Notes under the pieces: generated by a model | The model's input: only the letters and a program-made list of their open reading frames with translations | What the model was told of the DNA's origin: nothing | The model's database searches: none | Program-made: the position numbers and the translations under genes | Assembly (NCBI GenBank): GCA_900199555.1 | Contig: FZQZ01000005.1 | Location: forward strand, 62,001 to 126,000 | Reading direction: 5' to 3' | DNA from: Prevotellaceae bacterium MN60 | GTDB lineage: Bacteria; Bacteroidota; Bacteroidia; Bacteroidales; Bacteroidaceae | DNA length: 64,000 bases | Part shown: one piece after another, positions 52,901-60,592 of the stretch | Position numbering within the stretch: position 1 is the stretch's first letter | Layout of the letters: each line of letters opens with the position of its first letter

Positions 52901-54454
52901 ATCAACCTCTATGGTGAACTTGTGCTCAATGGTAGGGCCCACGTAAGTACGCTGAACTGTACCTATGAACTACGCAACGACACGCTGGAAATAACCCATA
53001 ACGAGATAGCATTCAAAGATTGTGATGTCTATGATGTCTATGGCAATCACGGAGTATTGACGGGAGGCATCCATCACCAAGACCTCACCAACCTCACCTA
53101 CGACATCTATGTCGATGCACGCAACCTGTTGGCATACGACTTCAAGACCTTTGGCGACGACACCTTCTATGGCACTGTCTTCGCCGATGGCAGTGTGGGC
53201 ATTCATGGTCGTGAGAGCAGCCTTCTGATCGAGGCAGACGTCACACCTAAGCCAGGTTCCGTCTTTGTGTATAATGCCGCTTCGCCCGATGTCATCACCA
53301 ACCAGGAGTTTATTGCGTGGGGTTCAAAGAGCGAAAATCCCTCGAGAATCACTCCTCCCTCCACCCTTCTCACTCCTCACTCCTCACTCCACACTACCCT
53401 CGCGGAGTCCCGTACCGACATCAATATGCGCCTGAAGATCAATGCCACTCCCGATGCCGCCATCCGTCTGCTGATGGATGCCAGTACCAACGACTATATC
53501 ACCCTGCGAGGCAGTGGCGACCTCCAAGCCACCTTCTATAATAAGGGAGGCTTCAACATGTTTGGCACCTATCGTGTCAGCGAGGGCACCTATGGCGTTA
53601 CCATTCAGAATATCATCAAGAAGAACTTCATATTCAAGGATGGCGGTACCATCATCTTTGGTGGCGACCCCTACGATGCCCGCCTAAATCTGCAGGCACA
53701 ATACACCGTGAATGGTGTCAGCCTCTCCGACCTCAATGTAGGTAAGAGCTTTGCCAATACAGTGCGTGTCAACTGTCTGATGAACATCTCCGGACAGCCC
53801 CGCTCGCCCATCGTAGATTTTGACCTGGATATACCTAACGTCAACTCCGACGAAAAGCAGATGTTGCGCTCCATCATCAATAGCGAGGAAGAGATGAATC
53901 AACAAGTTATCTATCTGCTCGCCGTAGGCCGCTTCTATCCCCAAGGCGCCAACAATGCAGGCAGCGAAGACAATGCTGGACAGAGCAAGACCTCACTGGC
54001 CATGCAGAGCCTGCTGTCAGGCACGCTGAGCAGTCAGCTCAACGATATGCTCACCCGCGTCATCAAGGTCAACAACTGGAGCTTTGGTGCTAATATCTCT
54101 ACGGGTGACGAAGGATGGAACAATGCCGAATACGAAGGTCTTGTAAGTGGTCGGTTGCTCAATAACCGTCTGCTTATTAACGGTCAGTTCGGCTATCGCG
54201 ACAATGCCACTACCGCCACAGCCACCCCATCCTTTATTGGTGACTTTGACATCCGCTACTTATTGCATCCCAATGGCAACCTGGCCTTCAAGGTGTACAA
54301 TCAGACCAACGACCGTTACTTCACCAAGTCGTCGCTCAATACTCAAGGCATTGGTATCATCATGCAAAAAGACTTCAACGGACTCCGCGACCTCTTCGGC
54401 ACCAAGCGTAAAAAGATAAAGACGGAGAAGAAAAAGAAAAACGCTTCACGATAG
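49988..54454 (+). CDS. tamB: TamB-family (DUF490) translocation/assembly protein
   Basis: About 1,488 residues. One N-terminal membrane helix (about 12-32, IVIWSVLGLYLLVILTF), then a very long beta-rich region with AsmA-like and TamB repeats, and a C-terminal TamB domain (from about 1150; GGTIIFGGDPYDARLNLQAQYTV). It likely spans the periplasm and moves lipids or assists outer-membrane protein insertion. The frame has no ATG at its start: TTG 49988 or TTG 49997 (giving MKILKHIFN) are the candidates. Residues about 1117-1138 are encoded by a CTCACTC repeat intruding in frame (53338-53402). Confidence 0.85.
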   Translation: MPVLKILKHIFNIVIWSVLGLYLLVILTFSIPAVQEYLGERAAKVLAKKLGTSVSIGRLEYSLFSHLTLYQVNIKDQKGHDMLKAGRISARVDLLPLTEGKVSISTAQLFGTHAVLYQRDANSKPNFQFVLDSLASKDTTSTSPLHLRINSLIIRNSSVKYDRYDLPQTHRQLNPNHLNISNISSHIVLKTLTEDSLNVNIKRLSFKERSGLDVKRLTLHFEGGRHSSRLKEFILRMPGTNIQLGDIRATYRFRGDHFVTPSLYYSGSILPSTITLSDLSCLLPTLKTFQSTLSVSSTFSGNGEAIEVPMLSISSTTGDISMSVTGWLKHLRSTPVWNADIRDLALSAKTVGFISQNLQGQRLQVPDEIVRMGNIHLRGHVQGKGIEEIETRNLLSTDAGSVNMTLAINEKRQFNGHIDTKDFNLRKVLDDEQFGILSTDIELSGQIPNDKPMMVNANGVIHQFDFKGYNYQNININGLYSDADIHGRAKIDDANIGLVAEGSITKTGKQRNVKVNVSFANLSPQAINLSDKWKEARFFGDIKADFTASDLNDAVGTLALSDFSMQGHNASYDLDELLLDFGYERGMHYINMKSDFGEASIRGDFDYKTLPQSFTNFLATRIPTLPGLPKAKGYTHNNFSLQATIHKSDWMQHLLRVPVYLSKPLTLQGSLNDNRQQIFMECHMPQFYYNDSRYDNGHISILSPINTLQYDVSITKHKEDGANLDLQVIGSAHNNQLSASFLWDDHAELRTNGKITAMANFDTAFDGTTTTFVKLASSKMNVMNTEWDILPATITYSKKRVDINGLSVRRDQQFLELDGVASESSRDSVKVNMRDIDVDYVLNLVDFDAVSFSGKATGGGVLRGVLGELEADAKLQVKGFQFEHGRMGDLNAQVNWNKEKEQIDIKAIADDGPNTKTYINGYVSPKRDYIDLDILADGTSLDFAHSFTSSFIDKINGYGFGSVKLAGPLSAINLYGELVLNGRAHVSTLNCTYELRNDTLEITHNEIAFKDCDVYDVYGNHGVLTGGIHHQDLTNLTYDIYVDARNLLAYDFKTFGDDTFYGTVFADGSVGIHGRESSLLIEADVTPKPGSVFVYNAASPDVITNQEFIAWGSKSENPSRITPPSTLLTPHSSLHTTLAESRTDINMRLKINATPDAAIRLLMDASTNDYITLRGSGDLQATFYNKGGFNMFGTYRVSEGTYGVTIQNIIKKNFIFKDGGTIIFGGDPYDARLNLQAQYTVNGVSLSDLNVGKSFANTVRVNCLMNISGQPRSPIVDFDLDIPNVNSDEKQMLRSIINSEEEMNQQVIYLLAVGRFYPQGANNAGSEDNAGQSKTSLAMQSLLSGTLSSQLNDMLTRVIKVNNWSFGANISTGDEGWNNAEYEGLVSGRLLNNRLLINGQFGYRDNATTATATPSFIGDFDIRYLLHPNGNLAFKVYNQTNDRYFTKSSLNTQGIGIIMQKDFNGLRDLFGTKRKKIKTEKKKKNASR
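53338..53402. repeat. CTCACTC repeat inside tamB
   Basis: Tandem CTCACTCCTCACTCCTCACTC and variants within the coding frame, translated as Pro/Ser/Thr/Leu-rich text (RITPPSTLLTPHSSLHTTL). Confidence 0.75.
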
Positions 54455-54502
54455 TAAAAGAGAAGCGCTTCACGAAAGTAAAAGAGAAGCGATTCACGAT
54501 AA
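54442..54502. repeat. 24-bp tandem repeat at the tamB 3' end
   Basis: Units starting CGCTTCACGA begin at 54442 and 54466, with a partial third (CGATTCACGATAA) at 54490. The array spans the tamB stop codon and reaches the last codons of the convergent gene at 54494. Confidence 0.85.
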
Positions 54503-54742
54503 CATCCCTTCCAGCACCTCTACGGCATGGTTGATATCCTCTCTGAATCGTTTATGGTCGCGCAAGAAGTCAGCCCTCCCTTCACTGATAGTCTCATATA
54601 GCGCTGGGCTCATGCTGTCTGCATAGCCAGCAATAGCCATCTCTATATCATCCTTCTGCCAGTCGAGCGTAGAATGGATATAGATGCGTTGTTTCTGATG
54701 CAAGAAACTATAAGCAGTCTCAATACTATCCTTTGTTATCAT
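54494..54742 (-). CDS. Small conserved-looking protein of unknown function
   Basis: 82 residues, start MITKDSIETAYSFLHQKQ. It looks mostly helical and acidic-amphipathic, without signal or membrane segments. I do not recognise the family. The gene ends inside the 24-bp repeat shared with tamB and lies 20 bp after the DUF4250 gene, probably in one transcript. The normal codon use and operon position support a real gene. Confidence 0.5.
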   Translation of the reverse strand: MITKDSIETAYSFLHQKQRIYIHSTLDWQKDDIEMAIAGYADSMSPALYETISEGRADFLRDHKRFREDINHAVEVLEGMLS

Positions 54743-54762
54743 CTTGTCGCCTTATCATCTTG

Positions 54763-54972
54763 TCACCTCGTCGCCTCGTCGTATCCTATTGGTCTGAACT
54801 GTTTCTGTTGTTCGCTATATACAAACCCATGTCCGTAAAGATAATCCTGAATATCCTTGGGCTCCTTTCCAAAATTATAGCATAGCGACTCCAGCGTGTC
54901 AAACTCTTCATCGCGCAAGAGCATATTCACGCTCGAAACCAATATCGCCGGATCTTTCGGTAAATACTCCAT
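54763..54972 (-). CDS. DUF4250-family protein
   Basis: 69 residues from MEYLPKDPAILVSSVNMLLRD. The LPKDPAIL start, the NMLLRDEEFDTLESLCYNFG helix pair and the closing GFVYSEQQKQF match DUF4250, a small family of unknown role. A longer frame adds 28 residues that begin upstream of the -7 box TACTTTTG at 55002-55009 and is unlikely. Confidence 0.75.
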   Translation of the reverse strand: MEYLPKDPAILVSSVNMLLRDEEFDTLESLCYNFGKEPKDIQDYLYGHGFVYSEQQKQFRPIGYDEATR

Positions 54973-55001
54973 TTCTTGATGTCCTTCTTTAAAATTCTCG
55001 G

Positions 55002-55009
55002 CAAAAGTA
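55002..55009 (-). promoter_or_regulatory. -7 box of the DUF4250 gene
   Basis: TACTTTTG on the minus strand, 29 bases before the ATG ending at 54972. Confidence 0.45.
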
Positions 55010-55114
55010 CACAAAAAAGATGAAACCACCTTATCTTTACTTGTAATCTTTAACAAAAAGCCTCCCTACTCCAGCTCAAGCCCATCATTGGAAAATAAAA
55101 TAATTGCCTAAAAA

Positions 55115-55146
55115 TTTGGCAGTTACAAGAAAAAGTAGTACCTTTG
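55115..55146 (+). promoter_or_regulatory. Promoter and long leader of rpsA
   Basis: TTTG (55115-55118), 20 bases, TACCTTTG (55139-55146). About 140 bases of leader follow before the ATG at 55291. The leader contains CCCCAAAGTGGG (a small hairpin) and other pairings (GCCGTTTTTG near 55150 with AAAAACGGTC near 55217). Autogenous control by S1 would be plausible. Confidence 0.7.
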
Positions 55147-55290
55147 CAGCCGTTTTTGTACCCCAAAGTGGGAATGGGAGCCGGAACAGGCGCTGACTCC
55201 TATGATTATTAACCCTTTAAAAACGGTCTGATAAACGTCTGTTCAGGCCACTGCCCTATCGAAAGAGAAGGCAAACATTATTTAATTATT

Positions 55291-57069
55291 ATGTCAGAAT
55301 TAACAAAGAACGTCCAGCCATTACAGGACTTCGACTGGGATCAGTACGAGAATGGCTCATCTGCAAACGTAAGTAAGGAAGAGCTGGACAAGGCCTACAA
55401 CGAGACCCTTAACAAGGTTAGCGAGCACCAGGTAGTAGAAGGTACCGTTATCAGCGTAGACAAGAAAGAGGTTGTTGTAAACATCGGCTACAAGAGCGAT
55501 GGTATCATCCCCGCTAGCGAGTTCCGTTACAACCCCGAGCTGAAAGCTGGTGATGTTGTTGAGGTTTACGTTGAGAACGCTGAGGACAAGAAAGGTCAGC
55601 TCGTTCTGAGTCACAAGAAAGCCCGCATGTCTAAGAGCTGGGAGCGTGTTAACGCTGCTCTCGAGGCTCAGGAGATTATTCAGGGTTACATCAAGTGCCG
55701 CACTAAGGGCGGTATGATTGTTGATGTATTTGGCATCGAGGCATTCTTGCCCGGTAGCCAGATCGACGTTCATCCTATACGTGACTACGACCAGTTCGTT
55801 GGTAAGACTATGGAGTTCAAAGTTGTTAAGATCAACCAGGAGTTCCGCAACGTGGTTGTTTCTCACAAGGCTCTCATCGAGGCTGAGCTCGAGGCCCAGA
55901 AGCAGGAGATTATCGGCAAGCTGGAGAAGGGACAGATCCTCGAGGGTGTTGTAAAGAACATCACTTCTTATGGTGTATTCGTAGACCTCGGTGGTGTAGA
56001 CGGACTGATCCACATCACAGATCTCTCTTGGGGCCGCGTAGACGATCCTCACAAGGTAGTAGAGCTCGACCAGAAGATCAACGTTGTTATCCTCGACTTC
56101 GATGAGGAGAAGAAGCGTATCGCTCTCGGTCTGAAGCAGCTCACTCCACATCCTTGGGATGCTCTGGATGCTGACCTCAAGGTTGGTGACCACGTGAAGG
56201 GTAAGGTAGTCGTTATCGCTGACTACGGTGCATTCGTTGAGATTCAGCCTGGTGTAGAGGGTCTGATTCACGTTTCAGAGATGTCATGGAGCCAGCACCT
56301 CCGTTCAGCTCAGGAGTTCCTGAAGGTTGGCGAGGAAATCGAGGCTGTTATCCTGACTTTGGATCGCGACGAGCGCAAGATGTCTCTGGGTATCAAGCAG
56401 CTGAAGGAAGATCCATGGGAGGCTATCGAGGTTAAGTACCCTGTAGGTAGCAAGCACGCTGCTCGCGTACGTAACTTCACTAACTTCGGTGTATTCGTAG
56501 AGCTCGAGGAAGGTGTTGATGGTCTGATTCACATCAGCGACCTCAGCTGGACTAAGAAGGTTAAGCATCCTTCAGAGTTCACTCAGGTTGGTGCAGAGAT
56601 CGACGTTATCGTACTCGACATCGACAAGGAGAACCGCCGTCTCTCTCTCGGTCACAAGCAGCTCGAGGACAATCCTTGGGATGTATTCGAGGAGAAGTAC
56701 ACCGTTGGTTCTATCCACGAGGGTAAGATCATCGAAATGCTCGAAAAGGGTGCCGTTGTTGCTCTCGACGAGAACGTTGAAGGTTTCGCTACTCCTAAGC
56801 ACCTCGTTAAGGAGGATGGCTCACAGGCCGCTAAGGATGAGGTTCTGCCCTTCAAGGTTATCGAGTTCAACAAGGACAGCAAGCGCATCATCCTGTCTCA
56901 CAGCCGTACCTTCGAGGATCCTCAGCGTGAGGAGAAGAAGGCTGCAGCTAAGAAGACACGCGCTCCAAAGAACGACACTCCAAAGATTGAGAACGTTGCA
57001 GCTAGCACCACTCTCGGTGACATTGACGTTCTGGCCCAGCTGAAGGCTCAGATGGAGAAAGGCGAATAA
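55291..57069 (+). CDS. rpsA: 30S ribosomal protein S1
   Basis: 592 residues with six S1 RNA-binding domains at about 48-112, 130-195, 217-285, 303-371, 388-457 and 475-540. Domains 3-5 have the canonical YGVFVDLGGVDGLIHITDLSW-like cores; domain 6 is degenerate. S1 delivers mRNA to the ribosome. A Lys/Ala-rich tail (KKAAAKKTRAPKND) follows the last domain. Codon use is markedly biased, as expected of a highly expressed gene. Single gene, with a long leader and a strong terminator. Confidence 0.96.
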   Translation: MSELTKNVQPLQDFDWDQYENGSSANVSKEELDKAYNETLNKVSEHQVVEGTVISVDKKEVVVNIGYKSDGIIPASEFRYNPELKAGDVVEVYVENAEDKKGQLVLSHKKARMSKSWERVNAALEAQEIIQGYIKCRTKGGMIVDVFGIEAFLPGSQIDVHPIRDYDQFVGKTMEFKVVKINQEFRNVVVSHKALIEAELEAQKQEIIGKLEKGQILEGVVKNITSYGVFVDLGGVDGLIHITDLSWGRVDDPHKVVELDQKINVVILDFDEEKKRIALGLKQLTPHPWDALDADLKVGDHVKGKVVVIADYGAFVEIQPGVEGLIHVSEMSWSQHLRSAQEFLKVGEEIEAVILTLDRDERKMSLGIKQLKEDPWEAIEVKYPVGSKHAARVRNFTNFGVFVELEEGVDGLIHISDLSWTKKVKHPSEFTQVGAEIDVIVLDIDKENRRLSLGHKQLEDNPWDVFEEKYTVGSIHEGKIIEMLEKGAVVALDENVEGFATPKHLVKEDGSQAAKDEVLPFKVIEFNKDSKRIILSHSRTFEDPQREEKKAAAKKTRAPKNDTPKIENVAASTTLGDIDVLAQLKAQMEKGE

Positions 57070-57090
57070 TCATCGCATATATATTAAGGT

Positions 57091-57126
57091 ATAGGGAAGG
57101 CAAAACTGTCTTCCCTATATTTTTTC
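57091..57126 (+). terminator. Terminator of rpsA
   Basis: ATAGGGAAG (57091-57099) pairs with CTTCCCTAT (57110-57118), followed by a T run. Confidence 0.85.
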
Positions 57127-57146
57127 TAAGAAAATTGAGAATTCGC

Positions 57147-57177
57147 TTTGATAATTCTCTTTTTCTTCGTACCTTTG
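57147..57177 (+). promoter_or_regulatory. Promoter of carB
   Basis: TTTG (57147-57150), 19 bases, TACCTTTG (57170-57177). Its position rules out the in-frame start at 57148. Confidence 0.8.
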
Positions 57178-57213
57178 CAGCCCAGAATGCAACCAACAAA
57201 CACAGCAAACGAT

Positions 57214-60200
57214 ATGACAAAGAAATTGCAAAAGGTGCTGGTCTTAGGTTCTGGCGCTTTGAAAATCGGACAAGCTGGTGAGTTTGATTATTCTGGCTCG
57301 CAAGCACTGAAAGCTTTACGTGAGGAAGGAATCTCTTCCGTGTTAGTAAACCCCAACATCGCTACCATTCAGACTTCTGAAGGTATTGCCGACAAGGTTT
57401 ATTTCCAACCCGTCACCACTCATTTTGTTACAGAGATTATTAAGAAAGAACGACCCGATGGCATATTATTAGCCTTCGGTGGGCAAACCGCTTTGAACTG
57501 CGGTACGGAACTGTATCAAAAAGGTATTCTTAAAGAATATGGGGTCGAGGTCCTTGGAACAAGTGTTGAGGCAATTATGAACACTGAGGATCGCGACCTT
57601 TTTGTAAAGAAGCTCGACGAGATAGAGTTGAAGACTCCCGTAAGTCACGCCGTAGAGAATATGGACGATGCACTGAAGGCTGCCCACGAGATTGGCTTCC
57701 CCATCATGATTCGCTCAGCATACGCACTGGGTGGTCTGGGTTCAGGTATCTGTCCTGATGAGAAAGCTTTCAAGGAACTGGCCGAGAGTGCTTTCACCTT
57801 CGCTCCACAGATTCTCGTTGAAGAATCGCTGAAGGGATGGAAGGAGATTGAGTTTGAGTGCATCCGCGATGCCAACGACCACTGCTTCACCGTAGCCTCT
57901 ATGGAGAACTTCGACCCTCTGGGCATCCATACTGGTGAGTCAATCGTAGTAGCTCCTACTTGTTCGCTCACTGACGAGCAGGTGAAGATGTTGCAGGATA
58001 TCACCATCAAGTGCGTACGCAACTTGGGTATTGTTGGTGAGTGTAACATCCAGTTTGCCTTCAACGCAAAAACCAACGACTACCGCATCATCGAGATAAA
58101 CGCTCGCTTGAGCCGAAGCTCTGCATTGGCCTCTAAGGCAACAGGTTATCCGCTCGCCTTCGTTGCAGCTAAGATTGCATTGGGCTATACCCTCGACCAG
58201 ATTGGTGAGATGGGTACACCTAACTCAGCATACGTTGCTCCACAGCTGGATTACATGATTTGTAAGATTCCTCGTTGGGACTTGACTAAGTTTGCTGGAG
58301 TAAGCCGCCATATCGGTTCAAGCATGAAGTCTGTTGGTGAAATCATGTCTATCGGACGCTCTTTTGAAGAGATGATTCAGAAGGGTTTGCGCATGATTGG
58401 ACAGGGCATGCACGGCTTCGTAGGTAATGAGCACACCAAGTTTGAGAATTTGGACGATGCACTGGAGAATCCTACCGACCTGCGTATCTTTGCTATCGCA
58501 CAGGCGCTGGAAGAGGGTTACACCATCGAGCGCATTGAGGAGCTGACCAAGATTGACGTATGGTTCCTGGAGCGCCTGAAGCATATTGTTGACCTGAAGC
58601 ATGAGCTGCAGAAATATAACACTTTGGAAGAGTTGCCCGATGCGCTGTTGGAGGAGGCTAAGGTAGCTGGATTCTCTGACTTCCAGATTGCCCGCTTCGT
58701 ACTGAAGACACAGGGTACCAATATGGAGAAGGAGAACCTGAAGGTGCGCGAGTATCGCAAGCAGAAGGGTATCACTCCTGCCGTGAAGCGCATCAACACG
58801 GTTGCTTCTGAGCATCCCGACCTGACCAACTACCTCTACTTCACCTATGCAGTGAATGGTCACGATATTCCTTATTATAAGAATGAGAAGTCTGTAGTAG
58901 TACTGGGTTCTGGTGCTTATCGTATCGGTAGCTCTGTAGAGTTTGACTGGTGTTCAGTAAACGCCATCAATACTGCTCGCAAGCTGGGATACAAGAGTAT
59001 CATGATTAACTACAACCCTGAGACGGTATCTACCGACTATGATATGTGTGACCGTCTGTACTTCGACGAACTCTCACTGGAGCGCGTGCTCGACGTTATC
59101 GACTTGGAGCAGCCTCGTGGTACTATCGTCAGCGTGGGTGGACAGATTCCTAACAACTTGGCTATGAAGCTACACCGTCAGGGTGTTCCCGTATTGGGTA
59201 CCAGTCCAGTGGACATCGACCGTGCTGAGAACCGCGATAAGTTCTCTGCTATGCTCGACAAGCTGGGCATCGACCAGCCTGCATGGCGCGCACTGACCTC
59301 GTTCGACGACATCAAGGACTTCGTAGCAAAGGTAGGCTATCCCGTACTGGTACGTCCATCTTACGTGCTATCGGGTGCTGCCATGAACGTCTGCTACGAC
59401 GAAGAGGAGCTGCATCGCTTCCTGAACATGGCTACTGAGGTATCTAAGGAGTTCCCCGTGGTGGTATCACAGTTTATGCAGGAGACCAAGGAGATTGAGT
59501 TTGATGCTGTTGCCGACAAGGGCGAGGTAGTAGAATATGCTATCTCTGAGCACGTAGAGTATGCCGGTGTACACTCTGGTGACGCTACAATGGTATTCCC
59601 TGCACAGCACATCTACTTCTCTACCGTTCGTCAGATTAAGAAGATTGCCCGCAAGATTGCTGCAGAGCTGAACATCAGTGGTCCATTCAATATCCAGTTC
59701 CTGGCTAAGAACCGTGAAGTGAAGGTTATCGAGTGTAACCTGCGTGCTTCTCGTTCGTTCCCCTTCGTATCTAAGATTTTGAAGCGTAACTTCATCGAAA
59801 CTGCTACGAAGATTATGTTGGACGCCCCCTACTCTCGCCCCGATCGCTCAGAGTTCGACATCGACCGCATCGGTGTGAAGGCCAGTCAGTTCTCATTCGC
59901 TCGTCTGCAGAATGCCGACCCAGTACTGGGTGTAGATATGAGTTCTACAGGTGAGGTTGGTTGCTTGGGCGATGACCTGAATGAGGCCATGCTGAACGCA
60001 CTTATCGCTACAGGCTATCGTATGCCTAAGGAGGGTGCCAACATTCTGATTTCTTCTGGTGGTGCCAAGGGTAAGGTAAGCCTGTTGGAACCTGCCAAGA
60101 ATCTGGTGAAGAAGGGCTACAAGGTATTCGCTACAGGCGGTACTGCTAAGTTCTTCAACGAGAATGGCGTAGATGCTACTCCCGTAGCATGGCCTGACGA

Positions 60201-60441
60201 AGAGGGTGAGAACAACGTGATGAACATGATTGCCGACCACCAGTTCGACCTCATCATCAACGTACCAAAGAACCACACCAAGCGTGAGCTGACCAATGGT
60301 TATCGCATCCGTCGTGGTGCTATCGACCACAACATTCCGCTGATGACTAACGTACGTCTGGCTAAAGCCTTCATTGAGGCATTCACTGCACTGAAGCAGG
60401 AGGATATCAAGATTAAGAGCTGGCAGGAGTATAATGCATGA
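57214..60441 (+). CDS. carB: Carbamoyl-phosphate synthase large subunit
   Basis: About 1,075 residues: two ATP-grasp halves that make carbamoyl phosphate for pyrimidines and arginine. VLVLGSGALKIGQAGEFDYSGSQ opens the first half, and VVVLGSGAYRIGSSVEFDW near residue 555 opens the second. The C-terminal MGS-like allosteric domain (from about 940) includes VFATGGTAKFF. Start MTKKLQKVL (57214) chosen; MQPTNTAN at 57187 is a possible nearly leaderless alternative. The small subunit carA is not adjacent. Confidence 0.96.
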   Translation: MTKKLQKVLVLGSGALKIGQAGEFDYSGSQALKALREEGISSVLVNPNIATIQTSEGIADKVYFQPVTTHFVTEIIKKERPDGILLAFGGQTALNCGTELYQKGILKEYGVEVLGTSVEAIMNTEDRDLFVKKLDEIELKTPVSHAVENMDDALKAAHEIGFPIMIRSAYALGGLGSGICPDEKAFKELAESAFTFAPQILVEESLKGWKEIEFECIRDANDHCFTVASMENFDPLGIHTGESIVVAPTCSLTDEQVKMLQDITIKCVRNLGIVGECNIQFAFNAKTNDYRIIEINARLSRSSALASKATGYPLAFVAAKIALGYTLDQIGEMGTPNSAYVAPQLDYMICKIPRWDLTKFAGVSRHIGSSMKSVGEIMSIGRSFEEMIQKGLRMIGQGMHGFVGNEHTKFENLDDALENPTDLRIFAIAQALEEGYTIERIEELTKIDVWFLERLKHIVDLKHELQKYNTLEELPDALLEEAKVAGFSDFQIARFVLKTQGTNMEKENLKVREYRKQKGITPAVKRINTVASEHPDLTNYLYFTYAVNGHDIPYYKNEKSVVVLGSGAYRIGSSVEFDWCSVNAINTARKLGYKSIMINYNPETVSTDYDMCDRLYFDELSLERVLDVIDLEQPRGTIVSVGGQIPNNLAMKLHRQGVPVLGTSPVDIDRAENRDKFSAMLDKLGIDQPAWRALTSFDDIKDFVAKVGYPVLVRPSYVLSGAAMNVCYDEEELHRFLNMATEVSKEFPVVVSQFMQETKEIEFDAVADKGEVVEYAISEHVEYAGVHSGDATMVFPAQHIYFSTVRQIKKIARKIAAELNISGPFNIQFLAKNREVKVIECNLRASRSFPFVSKILKRNFIETATKIMLDAPYSRPDRSEFDIDRIGVKASQFSFARLQNADPVLGVDMSSTGEVGCLGDDLNEAMLNALIATGYRMPKEGANILISSGGAKGKVSLLEPAKNLVKKGYKVFATGGTAKFFNENGVDATPVAWPDEEGENNVMNMIADHQFDLIINVPKNHTKRELTNGYRIRRGAIDHNIPLMTNVRLAKAFIEAFTALKQEDIKIKSWQEYNA

Positions 60442-60537
60442 TTGTACGTTGAACGTTGAACATTCTTTGACCTAAAGGTTGACTTCGTCGAGCTAAATCT
60501 TCAAAGCGAGCAGAGCTCGTGGGAACATTATAAAAAA

Positions 60538-60570
60538 AGAGGGCATCTAGAAAATAGATGCTCTCTTTTT
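60538..60570. terminator. Bidirectional terminator between carB and the M16 gene
   Basis: AGAGGGCATCTA and TAGATGCTCTCT pair around GAAAA with A and T tracts on both sides. Confidence 0.8.
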
Positions 60571-60592
60571 GTTTTGAATAAACAGGAGGACG

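Noticed and set aside
57148..57213. Upstream start of carB
   Set aside because: The frame crosses the promoter boxes (57147-57177); MTKKLQKVL at 57214 is the family start.
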